Assembly: GCA_019746355.1 (NCBI GenBank) | Contig: JAIESC010000168.1 | Span: 1 to 49,516 of the forward strand | Reading direction: 5' to 3' | Length of the DNA stretch: 49,516 nucleotides | Origin: Xanthobacteraceae bacterium | GTDB taxonomy: Bacteria > Pseudomonadota > Alphaproteobacteria > Rhizobiales > Xanthobacteraceae | Shown here: one piece after another, positions 1 through 8,574 of the stretch | Layout: every line of letters begins with the position of its first letter | How positions within the stretch are numbered: the stretch's first letter is position 1 | Notes under the pieces: generated by a model | The model's input: only the letters and a program-made list of their open reading frames with translations | Databases searched by the model: none | What the model was told of the DNA's origin: nothing | Program-made: the position numbers and the translations under genes

Positions 1-310
1 CGCGCGCGCTCTGCCGCTAATCGTTAAAACCTAATGAGGATTCGTTACGGAAAGGCAAACACTGCGCCGTGGATTGCTGAGTTTCCGCGGCCGCAAGTGT
101 TAACGCGAACGGTCGTATCGATCTGCTGCCGCAGGCCGGGGCCGGCTCGAGGATCGCCGATGCCGCCCGTGTGCATGGGCTTATCCCCTGCTCTTTCAGC
201 CCGCAGCGACGGAACGCGCGGGTTTTCCACAAGCTGGCCCGCCGGACTGCTAACCTTCTCTCGGGTTCGCACGCGCGTCGGTTTATGACGAAACGAACGG
301 ACACCCGGCG
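1..310. other. Leading intergenic stretch, no gene seen
   Basis: I find no convincing coding sequence here. Long open frames exist on the minus strand but they run through the DUF3572 and dinB genes and have arginine-rich composition typical of shadow frames in high-GC DNA. No tRNA cloverleaf or strong hairpin was recognised. It presumably holds the promoter of the downstream DUF3572-dinB pair, but no clear -35/-10 is visible. Confidence 0.5.
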
Positions 311-625
311 ATGAAGCGCGGCACAGCGCAAGGCAAGCAAGGTGCGGCACGGCGCGAGGCCGCCGAGGCGCTGGCCATTGCCGCACTCGGCTACCTTGCC
401 TCGGAGCCGGAACACCTCGGCGGCTTTCTCGCCACAACCGGCATCGGCCCGGACCAGATCCGCAATGCCGCCCGGGATCCCGAGTTCCTGTCCGGTGTTC
501 TCGACTACTTCTCCGGCGACGAAGCGCTGCTCGTCGCCTTTGCCAAGGATCATGGCATCGATCCGAACGAAATCGAACGCGCCCGTGCAGCGCTCGGAGG
601 CGTGTGGGAACGGGACCTGCCCTGA
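311..625 (+). CDS. DUF3572 family protein
   Basis: A 104-residue soluble, mostly helical acidic protein. The central stretch (ALGYLASEPEHLGGFLATTG, then a region with SGVLDYFSGDEALLVAFA) matches what I know of DUF3572, a small alphaproteobacterial family of unknown function. There is no signal peptide or membrane segment. Its TGA stop overlaps the ATG of dinB by one base (TGATG), so the two genes are probably translationally coupled. That suggests co-expression with the translesion polymerase but does not prove a shared role. No strong ribosome-binding site precedes the ATG. Confidence 0.85.
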   Translation: MKRGTAQGKQGAARREAAEALAIAALGYLASEPEHLGGFLATTGIGPDQIRNAARDPEFLSGVLDYFSGDEALLVAFAKDHGIDPNEIERARAALGGVWERDLP

Positions 626-1884
626 TGGGCGCGTTCTGCCGCGACTGTCTCAACGACGCGGGTGAAAGTCCGCGCTGCCCGCACTGCTTCTCGCCGCGGG
701 TCTTGCGCCATGCCGAGATCGACACGCTGACCATCTGCCACGTCGATTGCGATGCGTTCTACGCCACCATCGAGAAGCGCGACGATCCCTCGCTCGCCGA
801 CAAGCCGCTGCTGATCGGCGGCGGCAAGCGCGGCGTGGTCTCGACCGCCTGCTACATTGCCCGCACGTTCGGCGCGCGCTCGGCGATGCCGATGTTCGAG
901 GCGCGGCGGCTCTGTCCGCGCGCCGTCGTCATCAAGCCGAACATGGAGAAATACGCCGGCGTCAGCCGGCAGGTGCGCGCGCTGATGCTGGAGCTGACGC
1001 CGCAGGTCGAGCCGATCTCGATCGACGAGGCGTTCATGGACCTCGCCGGCACCCAGCGGCTGCACGGCATGAGTGCGGCCAAGGTGCTGGCCCGGTTCCA
1101 GTCCCACGTCGAGCGCGAGCTCGGCATCACCGTTTCGATCGGGCTTGCCGCCAACAAGTTCCTGGCCAAGATCGCCTCCGACCTCGACAAGCCGCGCGGC
1201 TTCGCCGTGCTCGGCAAGGCCGACGCTGCGCCGTTTCTGGCCGACAAGCCGGTGTCGTTCATTTACGGCGTCGGCAAGGTCGCGGCGCAACGCTTCGCCA
1301 AGGACGGTTTCCGTATCATCGCCGACCTGCAGCGCACCGACGAGCGCGAGCTGATGCGCCGCTATGGCGCCGAGGGGCAGCGGCTGGCGCAACTCGCCCG
1401 CGGCATCGACGTTCGCGTCGTCGATCCGGTCCGCGAGCGCAAAAGCGTGTCGGCCGAAAACACCTTCGAACGCGACATCGCCTCGTTCCGGCCGCTGGAA
1501 AAGCGGCTGTGGGCCGCGGCGGAGGAGGTGTCGGAGCGGCTGAAGGAAAAGCACCTCTGCGGCTCGACCGTCACGCTGAAGCTGAAAACCGCCGACTTCC
1601 GCATCCTCACCCGCGCCCGCTCGCTGGAGAGCCCGACGCAGCTCGCCGACAAGATTTTCGCCGCCAGCCGCGAGCTGCTGGTCCGCGAGATCAACGGCAC
1701 GCGCTACCGTCTCCTGGGCGTTGGTGTCAGCGCGCTGGCGGATGCCGAAGCGGCTGATCCCGCCGATCTGATCGACACCGGTGCCGAGCGGCGCGCCAAG
1801 GCCGAGCGCGCGATGGACCGCGTGCGCGGCAAGTTCGGTCACGAGTCGGTGGTCAAGGGTCTGGCGCTGGACGAGCAGGAGTAG
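625..1884 (+). CDS. dinB: DNA polymerase IV (Y-family), with N-terminal zinc-ribbon
   Basis: Y-family translesion DNA polymerase, 419 residues. The palm motif HVDCDAFYATIEKRDDPSL (metal ligand near D41) and the second catalytic motif SIDEAFMDL are intact, followed by a helix-hairpin-helix thumb (FIYGVGKVAAQRF) and a little-finger domain (SVSAENTFERD onward). I chose the ATG at 625 because it overlaps the DUF3572 stop; an in-frame start seven codons upstream at 604 would lie inside that gene. Before the polymerase fold is a short C5-x2-C8 ... C18-x2-C21 knuckle, which looks like a zinc ribbon and is absent from E. coli DinB. The C-terminus is short and acidic. Expected role: error-prone bypass synthesis in damaged cells. 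Confidence 0.93.
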   Translation: MGAFCRDCLNDAGESPRCPHCFSPRVLRHAEIDTLTICHVDCDAFYATIEKRDDPSLADKPLLIGGGKRGVVSTACYIARTFGARSAMPMFEARRLCPRAVVIKPNMEKYAGVSRQVRALMLELTPQVEPISIDEAFMDLAGTQRLHGMSAAKVLARFQSHVERELGITVSIGLAANKFLAKIASDLDKPRGFAVLGKADAAPFLADKPVSFIYGVGKVAAQRFAKDGFRIIADLQRTDERELMRRYGAEGQRLAQLARGIDVRVVDPVRERKSVSAENTFERDIASFRPLEKRLWAAAEEVSERLKEKHLCGSTVTLKLKTADFRILTRARSLESPTQLADKIFAASRELLVREINGTRYRLLGVGVSALADAEAADPADLIDTGAERRAKAERAMDRVRGKFGHESVVKGLALDEQE

Positions 1885-1898
1885 GAGCCGCGGCACAA

Positions 1899-2198
1899 TT
1901 CGCTATTTCTTTTGGGCCGGCGGATGGCTCTCACCTTGCCGCTGCTTCCGCCGCCACAGAAGAACCGGTCGCCGCCGTCGAACTCAAGACCCGATACGCC
2001 CGCGCAGCGCGGGACCTTGGCCGTCATGGCGCTGCTGACGGGCATTCCTGGCGGCGGCGGGCGGACATCTACTGCTCGGCCGCGCAAGGCGCGTCGTCGC
2101 TGAGCGCAATGGCGCTGATGTACCTGCTGATAAGCGCTTTCCATCTAGCGCCCTGGCTGAAGCTCGTGTCCAGCGAGCGGCCCGCTTCAGCGCGCTGA
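1899..2198 (+). pseudogene. Possible gene relic without a start codon
   Basis: The 340 bases between dinB and eipB hold no intact gene. One plus-strand frame stays open up to a TGA at 2196-2198 and reads protein-like: a hydrophilic part, then a segment with RADIYCSAAQGASS, then a hydrophobic helix (MALMYLLISAFHLAPWL) near 2109-2159. It has no ATG, GTG or TTG before 2109, so it cannot be translated as a whole. It may be the remains of a decayed small membrane protein gene. I do not recognise the family, and chance openness in GC-rich DNA is a real alternative. Confidence 0.25.
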
Positions 2199-2223
2199 GC
2201 CAGTTAACTGACCTGCGGCCCAG

Positions 2224-3093
2224 TTACTGGCAGGGCTTCGCGGCCTTCAGCTCGATCGAGGTCATTTCACCGGTCAGGACGAAATCGCCGTAATCGAGCA
2301 CCAGCGCGCGCGACACGCCGTTCTCGTAGAGCTCGAAGGTGATGGCATAGACCGGCGTCTGCTCGCCGTTCTTTTCGCCTGCCGACCGGTCGAAGTAGCT
2401 GATCGTCACCGGCCAGCGACTCATTGCGGCGAACGCCGCCTCGTTGGCGATCGCGTCGGACGGCTTCTGCGCGTCCGGCGGGATCGCTTTGCCGATGATC
2501 GTCAGCGTGTCGTAGATTTTCTCGCCGGAATCGGAGCCGTCATAGACCGCGACCTGAAGCAGCGTCTTGCCTTCGCGGGCCGCGGCGATGACGCGGCGGA
2601 CATGCTCGGTCGGGAACGCCACGTCGGTCTTGAAATCGAGCTTTTTCTTGTCGGGTTCGGTCAGCTCCACGGTGACGCTGCCCTGCCCGCGATCGGCCTG
2701 CCCGTCCACCGAGTCGCGCAGGCTGTCGTCGAAGTAGTTGCGCGAATGGAACCGCAGGCGTTTGGCCGCGCCATCCTCCCAGGAGGTCGCGCGAAGGTCC
2801 GACACGGCGACCCTGCCCTCGCCGCTGTCGAGCTCCGAGACCTGACGGAATTGCAGCGCATAGCCCTCGCAGGCGTTGCCGCTGAAATCGTAGAGAATGC
2901 GGCCGCGCACCGCGCTCATCGAGCGCTTGCCGCGCGTGGACGAAAGCTTCAGGTCGTAGACGGCACGGTGCGAGGCGAGCGCCATCGGCGCGCTCTGCTG
3001 AGCCGTGGCCGGCGCAACCGCCGCCGACCAGCTCCCGGCCGTCAAGACAGCCGTAGCGACCAAAAGCCGGACCGGCATTCCAGGCAACGCCAT
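2224..3093 (-). CDS. eipB: EipB-family periplasmic envelope-integrity protein (DUF1849)
   Basis: A 289-residue secreted protein. The start at 3093 gives a signal peptide (hydrophobic VRLLVATAVLTAG, cleavage after ATAQ) and has GAGGAG about 11 bases upstream; longer reading from 3372 lacks such support. The mature part begins ASHRAVYDLKLSS and contains the features of DUF1849/EipB, a beta-spiral protein known in Brucella to be needed for cell-envelope integrity. Two cysteines, C75 (GNACEGY) and C288 (penultimate residue), correspond to the pair that forms the conserved disulfide in EipB. It is transcribed divergently from the RidA-family gene, with about 200 bases of shared upstream DNA. Confidence 0.85.
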   Translation of the reverse strand: MALPGMPVRLLVATAVLTAGSWSAAVAPATAQQSAPMALASHRAVYDLKLSSTRGKRSMSAVRGRILYDFSGNACEGYALQFRQVSELDSGEGRVAVSDLRATSWEDGAAKRLRFHSRNYFDDSLRDSVDGQADRGQGSVTVELTEPDKKKLDFKTDVAFPTEHVRRVIAAAREGKTLLQVAVYDGSDSGEKIYDTLTIIGKAIPPDAQKPSDAIANEAAFAAMSRWPVTISYFDRSAGEKNGEQTPVYAITFELYENGVSRALVLDYGDFVLTGEMTSIELKAAKPCQ

Positions 3094-3298
3094 AGGGACG
3101 AATCTCCTCGTTTCGCCCTGCGGAAAATACGTCCCGCTCCCAGGAGCCGCAACAGTGGCTCTTGCGGCGCGCTTGCAAGGCGGGGCCTGATCGGCGATGA
3201 CAAAGACGGCATTTTGATGGGTTAACGAGAGCGCGGGGTTGTGCCGCGCTTTTGTGCATCCAAATGCTGGTAATCCCCTAGCGGTGAAGGAGGCAAAA

Positions 3299-3766
3299 AT
3301 GGCCGGTACGGTCGAAAAGAAGCTCGCAGAAATGGGCATCATGCTGCCCGAGCCGGTGGCGCCCGTCGCCAATTACGTGCCGTTCGTCCGTACGGGGAAT
3401 TTCATGGTGGTGTCGGGCCAGCTCTGCCTCGACGCCCAAGGCAAGCTCGTCGCCAAGGGCCAGCTCGGCGGCAGCGTATCCATCGAGGACGGCCAGAAGG
3501 CCGCGCGCGCCTGCGCCATCAATGTCCTGGCCCAGCTCAAGGCCGCGATGGGCGATCTCGACAAGGTCGTCCGCGTGGTGCGTCTCGGCGGCTTCATCAA
3601 TTCCGCACCAGGCTTCGTCGACGGGCCGAAGGTGATGAACGGCGCCTCCGACCTGATGGTGGCGGCCTTTGGCGACAAGGGCCGGCACGCCCGCACCACC
3701 GTCGGTGTGGCGGCGCTTCCGCTCGACGCCGCGGTCGAGGTCGAAGCCGCGTTCGAGTGCGCGTGA
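3299..3766 (+). CDS. RidA/YjgF-family protein
   Basis: 155 residues of the RidA (YjgF/YER057c/UK114) fold, whose founding members hydrolyse reactive enamines/imines such as 2-aminoacrylate. The sequence has the family's FVRTGNFMVVSGQLCLDAQG and VRVVRLGGFINS segments and ends ARTTVGVAALPLDAAVEVEA, containing the R-T/x-GVAxLP element near the active site. The start at 3299 has a near-perfect AAGGAGG seven bases upstream; an upstream in-frame start at 3239 is less likely. This is the longer, atypical subgroup common in alphaproteobacteria, so imine hydrolysis is not assured. The glycerophosphodiesterase gene follows 12 bases downstream, so the two are probably one transcript. Confidence 0.88.
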   Translation: MAGTVEKKLAEMGIMLPEPVAPVANYVPFVRTGNFMVVSGQLCLDAQGKLVAKGQLGGSVSIEDGQKAARACAINVLAQLKAAMGDLDKVVRVVRLGGFINSAPGFVDGPKVMNGASDLMVAAFGDKGRHARTTVGVAALPLDAAVEVEAAFECA

Positions 3767-3778
3767 CGCGGGGCGCGG

Positions 3779-4504
3779 ATGCCGTCCTGGCTTACCGCGC
3801 AGCCCTACGCCCACCGCGGCCTGCATGACGCCGCGTCGGGCGTCATCGAGAACACCCCGTCCGCGTTCCGCGCCGCAATCGATGCCGGCTACGGCATCGA
3901 ATGCGACGTGCAGATCAGCGCTGACGGCGAAGCCATGGTGCATCACGACTTCATCCTCGGCCGCCTCACCCGCGGCAACAGCCGACTCGACGAGCGGACC
4001 GCGGCCGAGCTGAAAGACATCGAATACTTCGCCACCACGGACCGCATGCCGTTGCTCGGCGAATTGTGCGATCTCGTCGCCGGCCGGGTGCCGATGCTGG
4101 TGGAAATCAAGAGCCGGTTCGACGGCGATACGCGGCTGGCGCGCCGCGCCGCCGAGGTGCTGGCGGGCTATCGCGGTCCGGCCGCAGCGATGTCGTTCGA
4201 TCCGGCGATGATCGCGGCGGTTCGCGAAGCCATGCCGAAGCTGCCGAGGGGCCTCGTCGCCATGAAACGAGATGCCGACTCGCCGGCCACCGCCACGTCG
4301 CGGAGGGCCTATCTCGGGCGGCTGTTCGCCGCCCGGCCGCAGTTCCTCGCCTACCGGGTGCAGGACCTGACCACGCGCGCGCCGCGCACGGCCCGACGCT
4401 TGCTTCGCTTGCCGCTGCTCACCTGGACGGTCCGCACGCCCGAGCAAAGGCAGGCGGCAGCGTTGCATGCCGACCAGATGATTTTTGAGGGCTTTCGGCC
4501 ATAA
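3779..4504 (+). CDS. Glycerophosphodiester phosphodiesterase family protein
   Basis: 241 residues, TIM-barrel GDPD fold. Visible catalytic elements are AHRGLH (H12-H16), ENT (24-26), the E41-x-D43 pair (IECDVQ) and VHHD (54-57), which together bind the divalent metal and glycerol phosphate. Later barrel segments include LVEIKSRF and a C-terminal LTWTVRTPEQ. There is no signal peptide, so it is probably cytosolic, like UgpQ, releasing glycerol-3-phosphate from deacylated phospholipids. The gene starts 12 bases after the RidA-family gene and ends 20 bases before the next one. Confidence 0.88.
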   Translation: MPSWLTAQPYAHRGLHDAASGVIENTPSAFRAAIDAGYGIECDVQISADGEAMVHHDFILGRLTRGNSRLDERTAAELKDIEYFATTDRMPLLGELCDLVAGRVPMLVEIKSRFDGDTRLARRAAEVLAGYRGPAAAMSFDPAMIAAVREAMPKLPRGLVAMKRDADSPATATSRRAYLGRLFAARPQFLAYRVQDLTTRAPRTARRLLRLPLLTWTVRTPEQRQAAALHADQMIFEGFRP

Positions 4505-4524
4505 TTGCCGCCTAGGCCAGCCCC

Positions 4525-5799
4525 ATGTCGCCTGCCATGCCACCTGCCAAAGCCAGCATCCCCGCAGACCTTCGCATCCGCGTCGTCCCGGCCCTGTGCG
4601 AGGTCGATGCCGATGCCTGGAACGCCTGCGCCAATCCAGGGATCAGGTCTTCGGTTGATCCAGATTCTGAACTTTGCGCTTCATCCGCAAGCAAAACGCG
4701 AGATATTTCCTACAATCCATTTATTTCGCACGCATTTTTGCATTGCCTGGAGGCGTCCGGCTCAGCCACCGCCCGGACTGGCTGGCAGCCGCAACACCTG
4801 CTCGCCGAAGCCCCCGACGGTTCCATCGCTGGCGCCGTACCCTGCTATCTGAAATCGCATTCGCGGGGTGAATACGTGTTCGACCGCGGCTGGGCCGAGG
4901 CCTACGAGCGCGCCGGCGGCGAATACTACCCCAAGCTCCAGGTGTCGGTGCCGTTTACGCCGGCGACCGGCCGGCGGCTGCTGCTGCGCCCGGCCGCCAA
5001 CGCCGAGCAAATCCGTGCCGGCCTCACCGCCGGCCTGATCGAGCTTTGCCGCCGCCACCAGGCGTCCTCGGTCCACCTCACCTTCCTGCCGGAGGCAGAA
5101 GGCACCTTCCTCGCCGATAACGGCTTCCTCCACCGCACCGACCAGCAGTTCCATTGGGAGAACGCGGGCTACACCACCTTTGACGCGTTCCTCGAGGCGC
5201 TGTCCGCAAGGAAGCGCAAGAGCATCCGCCGCGAACGCCGGGACGCGCTGGCCCCCGGCATCACCGTGCACTGGCTCACCGGCTCGGATCTCACCGAGGA
5301 GATCTGGGACGCGTTCTTTACGTTCTATATGGAGACCGGCTCGCGCAAATGGGGCCGCCCCTATCTCACGCGCCAGTTCTACTCGCTGATCGGCCAGCAC
5401 ATGGCGCAGGACATCGTGCTGATGATGGCGAAGCGCGCCGGGCGCTGGATCGCCGGCGCGATCAACTTTCGCGGCTCGGACACCCTGTTCGGCCGCCACT
5501 GGGGCGCGATCGAGCACCACCCGTTCCTGCACTTCGAGCTCTGCTACTATCAGGCGATCCAGTACGCCATCGAGCACAAGCTCGAGCGCGTGGAGGCCGG
5601 CGCCCAGGGCGAGCACAAGCTCGCCCGCGGCTACATGCCGGTGACCACCCATTCCGCCCACTACATCGCCGATCCGGGGCTGCGCCGCGCCGTCGCCGAC
5701 TATCTTGTGCGCGAGCGCGCCTATGTGGAAGCGGCCGGCCAGGAGCTTGCGGCGGCCGCCCCGTTCCGCAAGGATTTGGCCGAACAGGAACAGGACTGA
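4525..5799 (+). CDS. COG3146-type GNAT-fold N-acyltransferase (DUF482/peptidogalycan family)
   Basis: 424 residues with the double GNAT/FemAB-like architecture of the COG3146 family, named predicted N-acyltransferase or peptidogalycan biosynthesis protein. Typical segments are NPFISHAFLHCLE, FDRGWAEAYERAGGEYYPKL, VHLTFLP, the basic SARKRKSIRRERRD, and FELCYYQAIQYAIEH followed by EAGAQGEHKLARGY near the C-terminus. The substrate is not established. Residues about 34-60 form a serine-rich stretch with visibly more A and T than surrounding codons and look like a small insertion relative to the family. Several ATG codons near the start make the exact N-terminus uncertain (4525 or 4537). Confidence 0.82.
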   Translation: MSPAMPPAKASIPADLRIRVVPALCEVDADAWNACANPGIRSSVDPDSELCASSASKTRDISYNPFISHAFLHCLEASGSATARTGWQPQHLLAEAPDGSIAGAVPCYLKSHSRGEYVFDRGWAEAYERAGGEYYPKLQVSVPFTPATGRRLLLRPAANAEQIRAGLTAGLIELCRRHQASSVHLTFLPEAEGTFLADNGFLHRTDQQFHWENAGYTTFDAFLEALSARKRKSIRRERRDALAPGITVHWLTGSDLTEEIWDAFFTFYMETGSRKWGRPYLTRQFYSLIGQHMAQDIVLMMAKRAGRWIAGAINFRGSDTLFGRHWGAIEHHPFLHFELCYYQAIQYAIEHKLERVEAGAQGEHKLARGYMPVTTHSAHYIADPGLRRAVADYLVRERAYVEAAGQELAAAAPFRKDLAEQEQD

Positions 5800-5831
5800 A
5801 CGCGCAGAACGCGCGTGCGCCGGAGGCCCAA

Positions 5832-6257
5832 ATGCCTGCTTACGATCCGCAAAACATCTTTGCCAAGATCCTGCGCGGCGAGCTGCCGTGCCACAAGGTG
5901 TACGAGGACGACAAGGTTTTCGCCTTCCTCGACATCATGCCGCGCGCGCCGGGTCATACGCTGGTGCTGCCCAAGTCCGCCGCGCGCAACGTGCTGGATG
6001 TCGAGCCGGACGATCTCGCGGCCGTCGCAAAGGCCGCGCAGAAGATCGCCCAGGCAGCGATGAAGGTGTTCTCGGCCGACGGCATCACCATTCAGCAGTT
6101 CAACGAGGGCGCCGGCGGCCAGGTGGTGTTCCACCTGCATGTCCACGTGATCCCGCGCAAGGCCGGGGTCGCCATGAAACCCGCGGCCAGCGAGAAGGAA
6201 AAGTCCGAGGTGCTGTCCGACCACGCGCTGAAGCTTGCGGCGGCATTGAAGGGCTAA
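5832..6257 (+). CDS. HIT family protein (histidine triad nucleotide-binding)
   Basis: 141 residues. The histidine triad H101-L-H103-V-H105-V is intact and is followed by IPRK; the N-terminal NIFAKILRGELPCHKVYEDD and MPRAPGHTLVLPK segments are diagnostic of the HinT-like branch, whose members hydrolyse nucleoside phosphoramidates. The ATG at 5832 has CGGAGG upstream; longer in-frame reading from 5349 is a shadow of the acyltransferase gene. The gene follows the acyltransferase by 32 bases and is convergent with azlD four bases downstream. Confidence 0.93.
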   Translation: MPAYDPQNIFAKILRGELPCHKVYEDDKVFAFLDIMPRAPGHTLVLPKSAARNVLDVEPDDLAAVAKAAQKIAQAAMKVFSADGITIQQFNEGAGGQVVFHLHVHVIPRKAGVAMKPAASEKEKSEVLSDHALKLAAALKG

Positions 6258-6261
6258 GCCG

Positions 6262-6609
6262 TCACACGCCGAACCAGTACGCGCCCGCCATCACCGCGAG
6301 CTCGCCCGCAGCGACGCCAGCAAATACCGAACGTCGCGCGATGAGAAAAGCCGCAAACCCGATGACGGCAGCGCCGACGCGCACGCCGACCGGAATGAGC
6401 GCCAGCGCGCCTGTGGTCGAAAGGACGAGTTGCGCCAGCACGCCCGCGAGCATCGCGGTTGCGACCGCCCGCACCCAGATGATGATCTGCGACTTCTCGT
6501 CGAGCCCGCGCACGAGGAACAGCCCTGCGAGCCGCCAGATTTCGTTCGGCAGAAAACCGACCAGCAGCAGCGCGAAGGCCGGTCCGATATCCGCAAGCAC
6601 GAGCTTCAT
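6262..6609 (-). CDS. azlD: AzlD-family small subunit, second pair
   Basis: 115 residues with about four hydrophobic segments (FALLLVGFLPNEIWRLAG, IIIWVRAVATAMLAGVLA, and two more). This is the AzlD fold, the small partner of AzlC in branched-chain amino-acid export systems. The ATG at 6609 overlaps the stop of the upstream azlC by four bases (ATGA), so the two subunits are translationally coupled. It is the last gene of a four-gene minus-strand run azlC-azlD-azlC-azlD. Substrate specificity cannot be read from sequence. Confidence 0.85.
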   Translation of the reverse strand: MKLVLADIGPAFALLLVGFLPNEIWRLAGLFLVRGLDEKSQIIIWVRAVATAMLAGVLAQLVLSTTGALALIPVGVRVGAAVIGFAAFLIARRSVFAGVAAGELAVMAGAYWFGV

Positions 6610-7355
6610 GGCTTGCTTCCCGGATTTTTGGCCTCGCGCCACCGATGGACCAGATAGGCGATGGAACCGGCGATCAGACCGGTCCACATCAGATCGAGGC
6701 CGAAATTGAGCCATCCGACGATCGGCCCGATGACGAGGCCGAGGGCGAAGGCCAGCCGGTCGAGCAAAGCGCGCGCATTGCGCGAGGTGGACATCAGGAG
6801 CGCCATCGGCGTGAAGAACAGAAGCGTGGCGGCGAGCAGCGGCGGCAATCGCGCGGCAAGATAGAAGCCGATCGCGCCGCCGATCAGCGCGCCGGAGATG
6901 AGCCCCGCACCAAGCCCGTTGTAGAACGCGACGCGCTCGGCGCGTGGCCGGGCCGGCAGCAACCGCATCCCCTCGACCCAGACGCTGATCGCCGTCAGAT
7001 GCATCGGCAGCAGCAGATCACGCTGTCGCACACCCGGCGCGTTGAACAGCGGGATGAGCGCCGCGACCATCGGCAGGAAGCGCACGCTGGAAAGCGTCAC
7101 CGCCAGTGCCACTTCGACCAACGCCGATGTGGTCAGGGTCGAGATCAGGATCACCTGCGCGGGCGCGGCCCAGACCAGCAGCGTCGACGCGGCCATCCAC
7201 CAGAAGCTGAAGCCAAACTCGTAAGCCAGCGCGCCGAGGCCCACATAGTTGCCAACCAGCACGTAGAAAAACACCGCCCCGACGCCGGACCGAAGTCCCT
7301 CGAGGAACACGCGAGGCGGCGACGCGGCCGGACGTTCGGGCGGCGGATCCGACAT
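6606..7355 (-). CDS. azlC: AzlC-family permease, second pair
   Basis: 249 residues, roughly seven to eight membrane segments, AzlC/YgaZ fold. Conserved landmarks are the AWAAPAQVI-type segment, LSSVRFLPMVAALIPLF, and the SRNARALLDR loop before the last helices. The gene starts three bases after the stop of the first azlD and its own stop overlaps the next azlD. With AzlD it should form a two-component exporter of the LIV-E class. The N-terminal 15 residues are proline-rich and cytosolic. Confidence 0.85.
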   Translation of the reverse strand: MSDPPPERPAASPPRVFLEGLRSGVGAVFFYVLVGNYVGLGALAYEFGFSFWWMAASTLLVWAAPAQVILISTLTTSALVEVALAVTLSSVRFLPMVAALIPLFNAPGVRQRDLLLPMHLTAISVWVEGMRLLPARPRAERVAFYNGLGAGLISGALIGGAIGFYLAARLPPLLAATLLFFTPMALLMSTSRNARALLDRLAFALGLVIGPIVGWLNFGLDLMWTGLIAGSIAYLVHRWREAKNPGSKP

Positions 7356-7358
7356 CGG

Positions 7359-7694
7359 TCAGCTTCCAAAGGCGATTGCGCCGCTGATCAGCACGGCCTC
7401 GCCGACCAGCACGCCGGCGAAGACCGAGCGGCGGATGAACAGGAAGGCGAAAAAACCTATCGCCAGCGCTGCAACCCGCACCGACAGCGGGACGCCGGCG
7501 AGCGTTCCCGGCGGAATGAAAATGATGCGTGCGACGACAGCGGCAATCAGCGCAGTCGCTACGCCCCTCACCCACAGAATGATCTCGGATTTCTCATCGA
7601 CGCCGCGGCCGAGCGCGAGGCCGAGCCAACGCCATACCTCGCTCGGCAGGAAACCGACCAGGATCAGGATGATCAGGGACTGCAGCTCGGTCAT
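7359..7694 (-). CDS. azlD: AzlD-family small subunit, first pair
   Basis: 111 residues, about four membrane segments, clearly paralogous to the second azlD (shared LVGFLPSEVWRWLGL, IILWVRGVATALIAA and RRSVFAGVLVGE elements). The ATG at 7694 lies four bases after the stop of the upstream azlC. Longer readings to 7766 fall within azlC and are not supported. Confidence 0.85.
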   Translation of the reverse strand: MTELQSLIILILVGFLPSEVWRWLGLALGRGVDEKSEIILWVRGVATALIAAVVARIIFIPPGTLAGVPLSVRVAALAIGFFAFLFIRRSVFAGVLVGEAVLISGAIAFGS

Positions 7695-7698
7695 GGCG

Positions 7699-8463
7699 TC
7701 ACGCCGCCTTTCCGGCGTTGCGCGTCCGCTGCACGCGATGGACGCCGTAGGCCAGCGTGCCGGCAATAATACCGGTCCACAGCAGATCGAACGGCACCTG
7801 GTTCACCGCCAGCACCGGGCCGATGACGATGCCGAGTCCGAGCGCGGCCTTGTCGAGCAGTTGCCGGGCGTTGCGCGCGGCCGAGGTGAGAAACGAGATC
7901 GGCGTGATGAACATGGCGGCCGCGCCGAACATCGCCGGCAGGAGCGACTGCATGTAGTAGCCGACCGCCGTGAACACGACGCCGAGGCCGAGCAACATCG
8001 TTCCAATGCCGTTGCAAAACGCGATACGATGCTCGCGCGGCAGGCTTGGCGCGTGCCGCATCGCCTCGACCCACACGCTGATCGCCATGAAATGCACCGG
8101 CACGAGCAGCCGCCAGACGCTCGCGTTCTCGCGCCTGAGCACGGGAAGGAGCGAGACGACGATCGGCAGAAAGCGCACGCTGGAGAGCGCAACGGCGACG
8201 GCCGTTTCGACGAGCACGGCGCCCGGGCCAAGCCCCGTCACCAGGATGACCTGCGCGGGCCCGGCCCATTGCAGCGCCGTCGACAGCACCGCCCAGCCGA
8301 CCGAGAGCCCGTAGTCGTGGCAGAGCGCGCCGAAGCCGATATAGGTGAGGATGATGACGAAGGCGAACACCGAGCGCGACGCGGTCCTGACGCCAAACAG
8401 AAACGCGTCGGCATCGGTGCCGGTGGTTACGCTGCCCGGTGGCGATTGCGGCGGCTCGGCCAT
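7699..8463 (-). CDS. azlC: AzlC-family permease, first pair
   Basis: 254 residues with the same membrane topology and landmarks as the second copy (LQWAGPAQVILVTGLG, LSSVRFLPIVVSLLPVL, SAARNARQLLDKAALGLG). It is the first gene of the azlC-azlD-azlC-azlD run, so the promoter should lie in the roughly 110 bases between 8464 and 8574, where no clear consensus is visible. Co-expression of two diverged exporter pairs suggests either two substrates or mixed complexes. Confidence 0.85.
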   Translation of the reverse strand: MAEPPQSPPGSVTTGTDADAFLFGVRTASRSVFAFVIILTYIGFGALCHDYGLSVGWAVLSTALQWAGPAQVILVTGLGPGAVLVETAVAVALSSVRFLPIVVSLLPVLRRENASVWRLLVPVHFMAISVWVEAMRHAPSLPREHRIAFCNGIGTMLLGLGVVFTAVGYYMQSLLPAMFGAAAMFITPISFLTSAARNARQLLDKAALGLGIVIGPVLAVNQVPFDLLWTGIIAGTLAYGVHRVQRTRNAGKAA

Positions 8464-8574
8464 GCACCCTTGGTCACACGACGGCGCAGGCCGTGCAACC
8501 GCGCCGTCGCCGCGTCCCCATGCGCAGACGGCGGCGATTGACCGCCTGTGCCATCCGGGCCCTGCCGGTGGTCG

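Noticed and set aside
17..734. Long minus-strand frames covering the left end
   Set aside because: Opposite DUF3572 and dinB; composition and lack of any domain indicate shadows.
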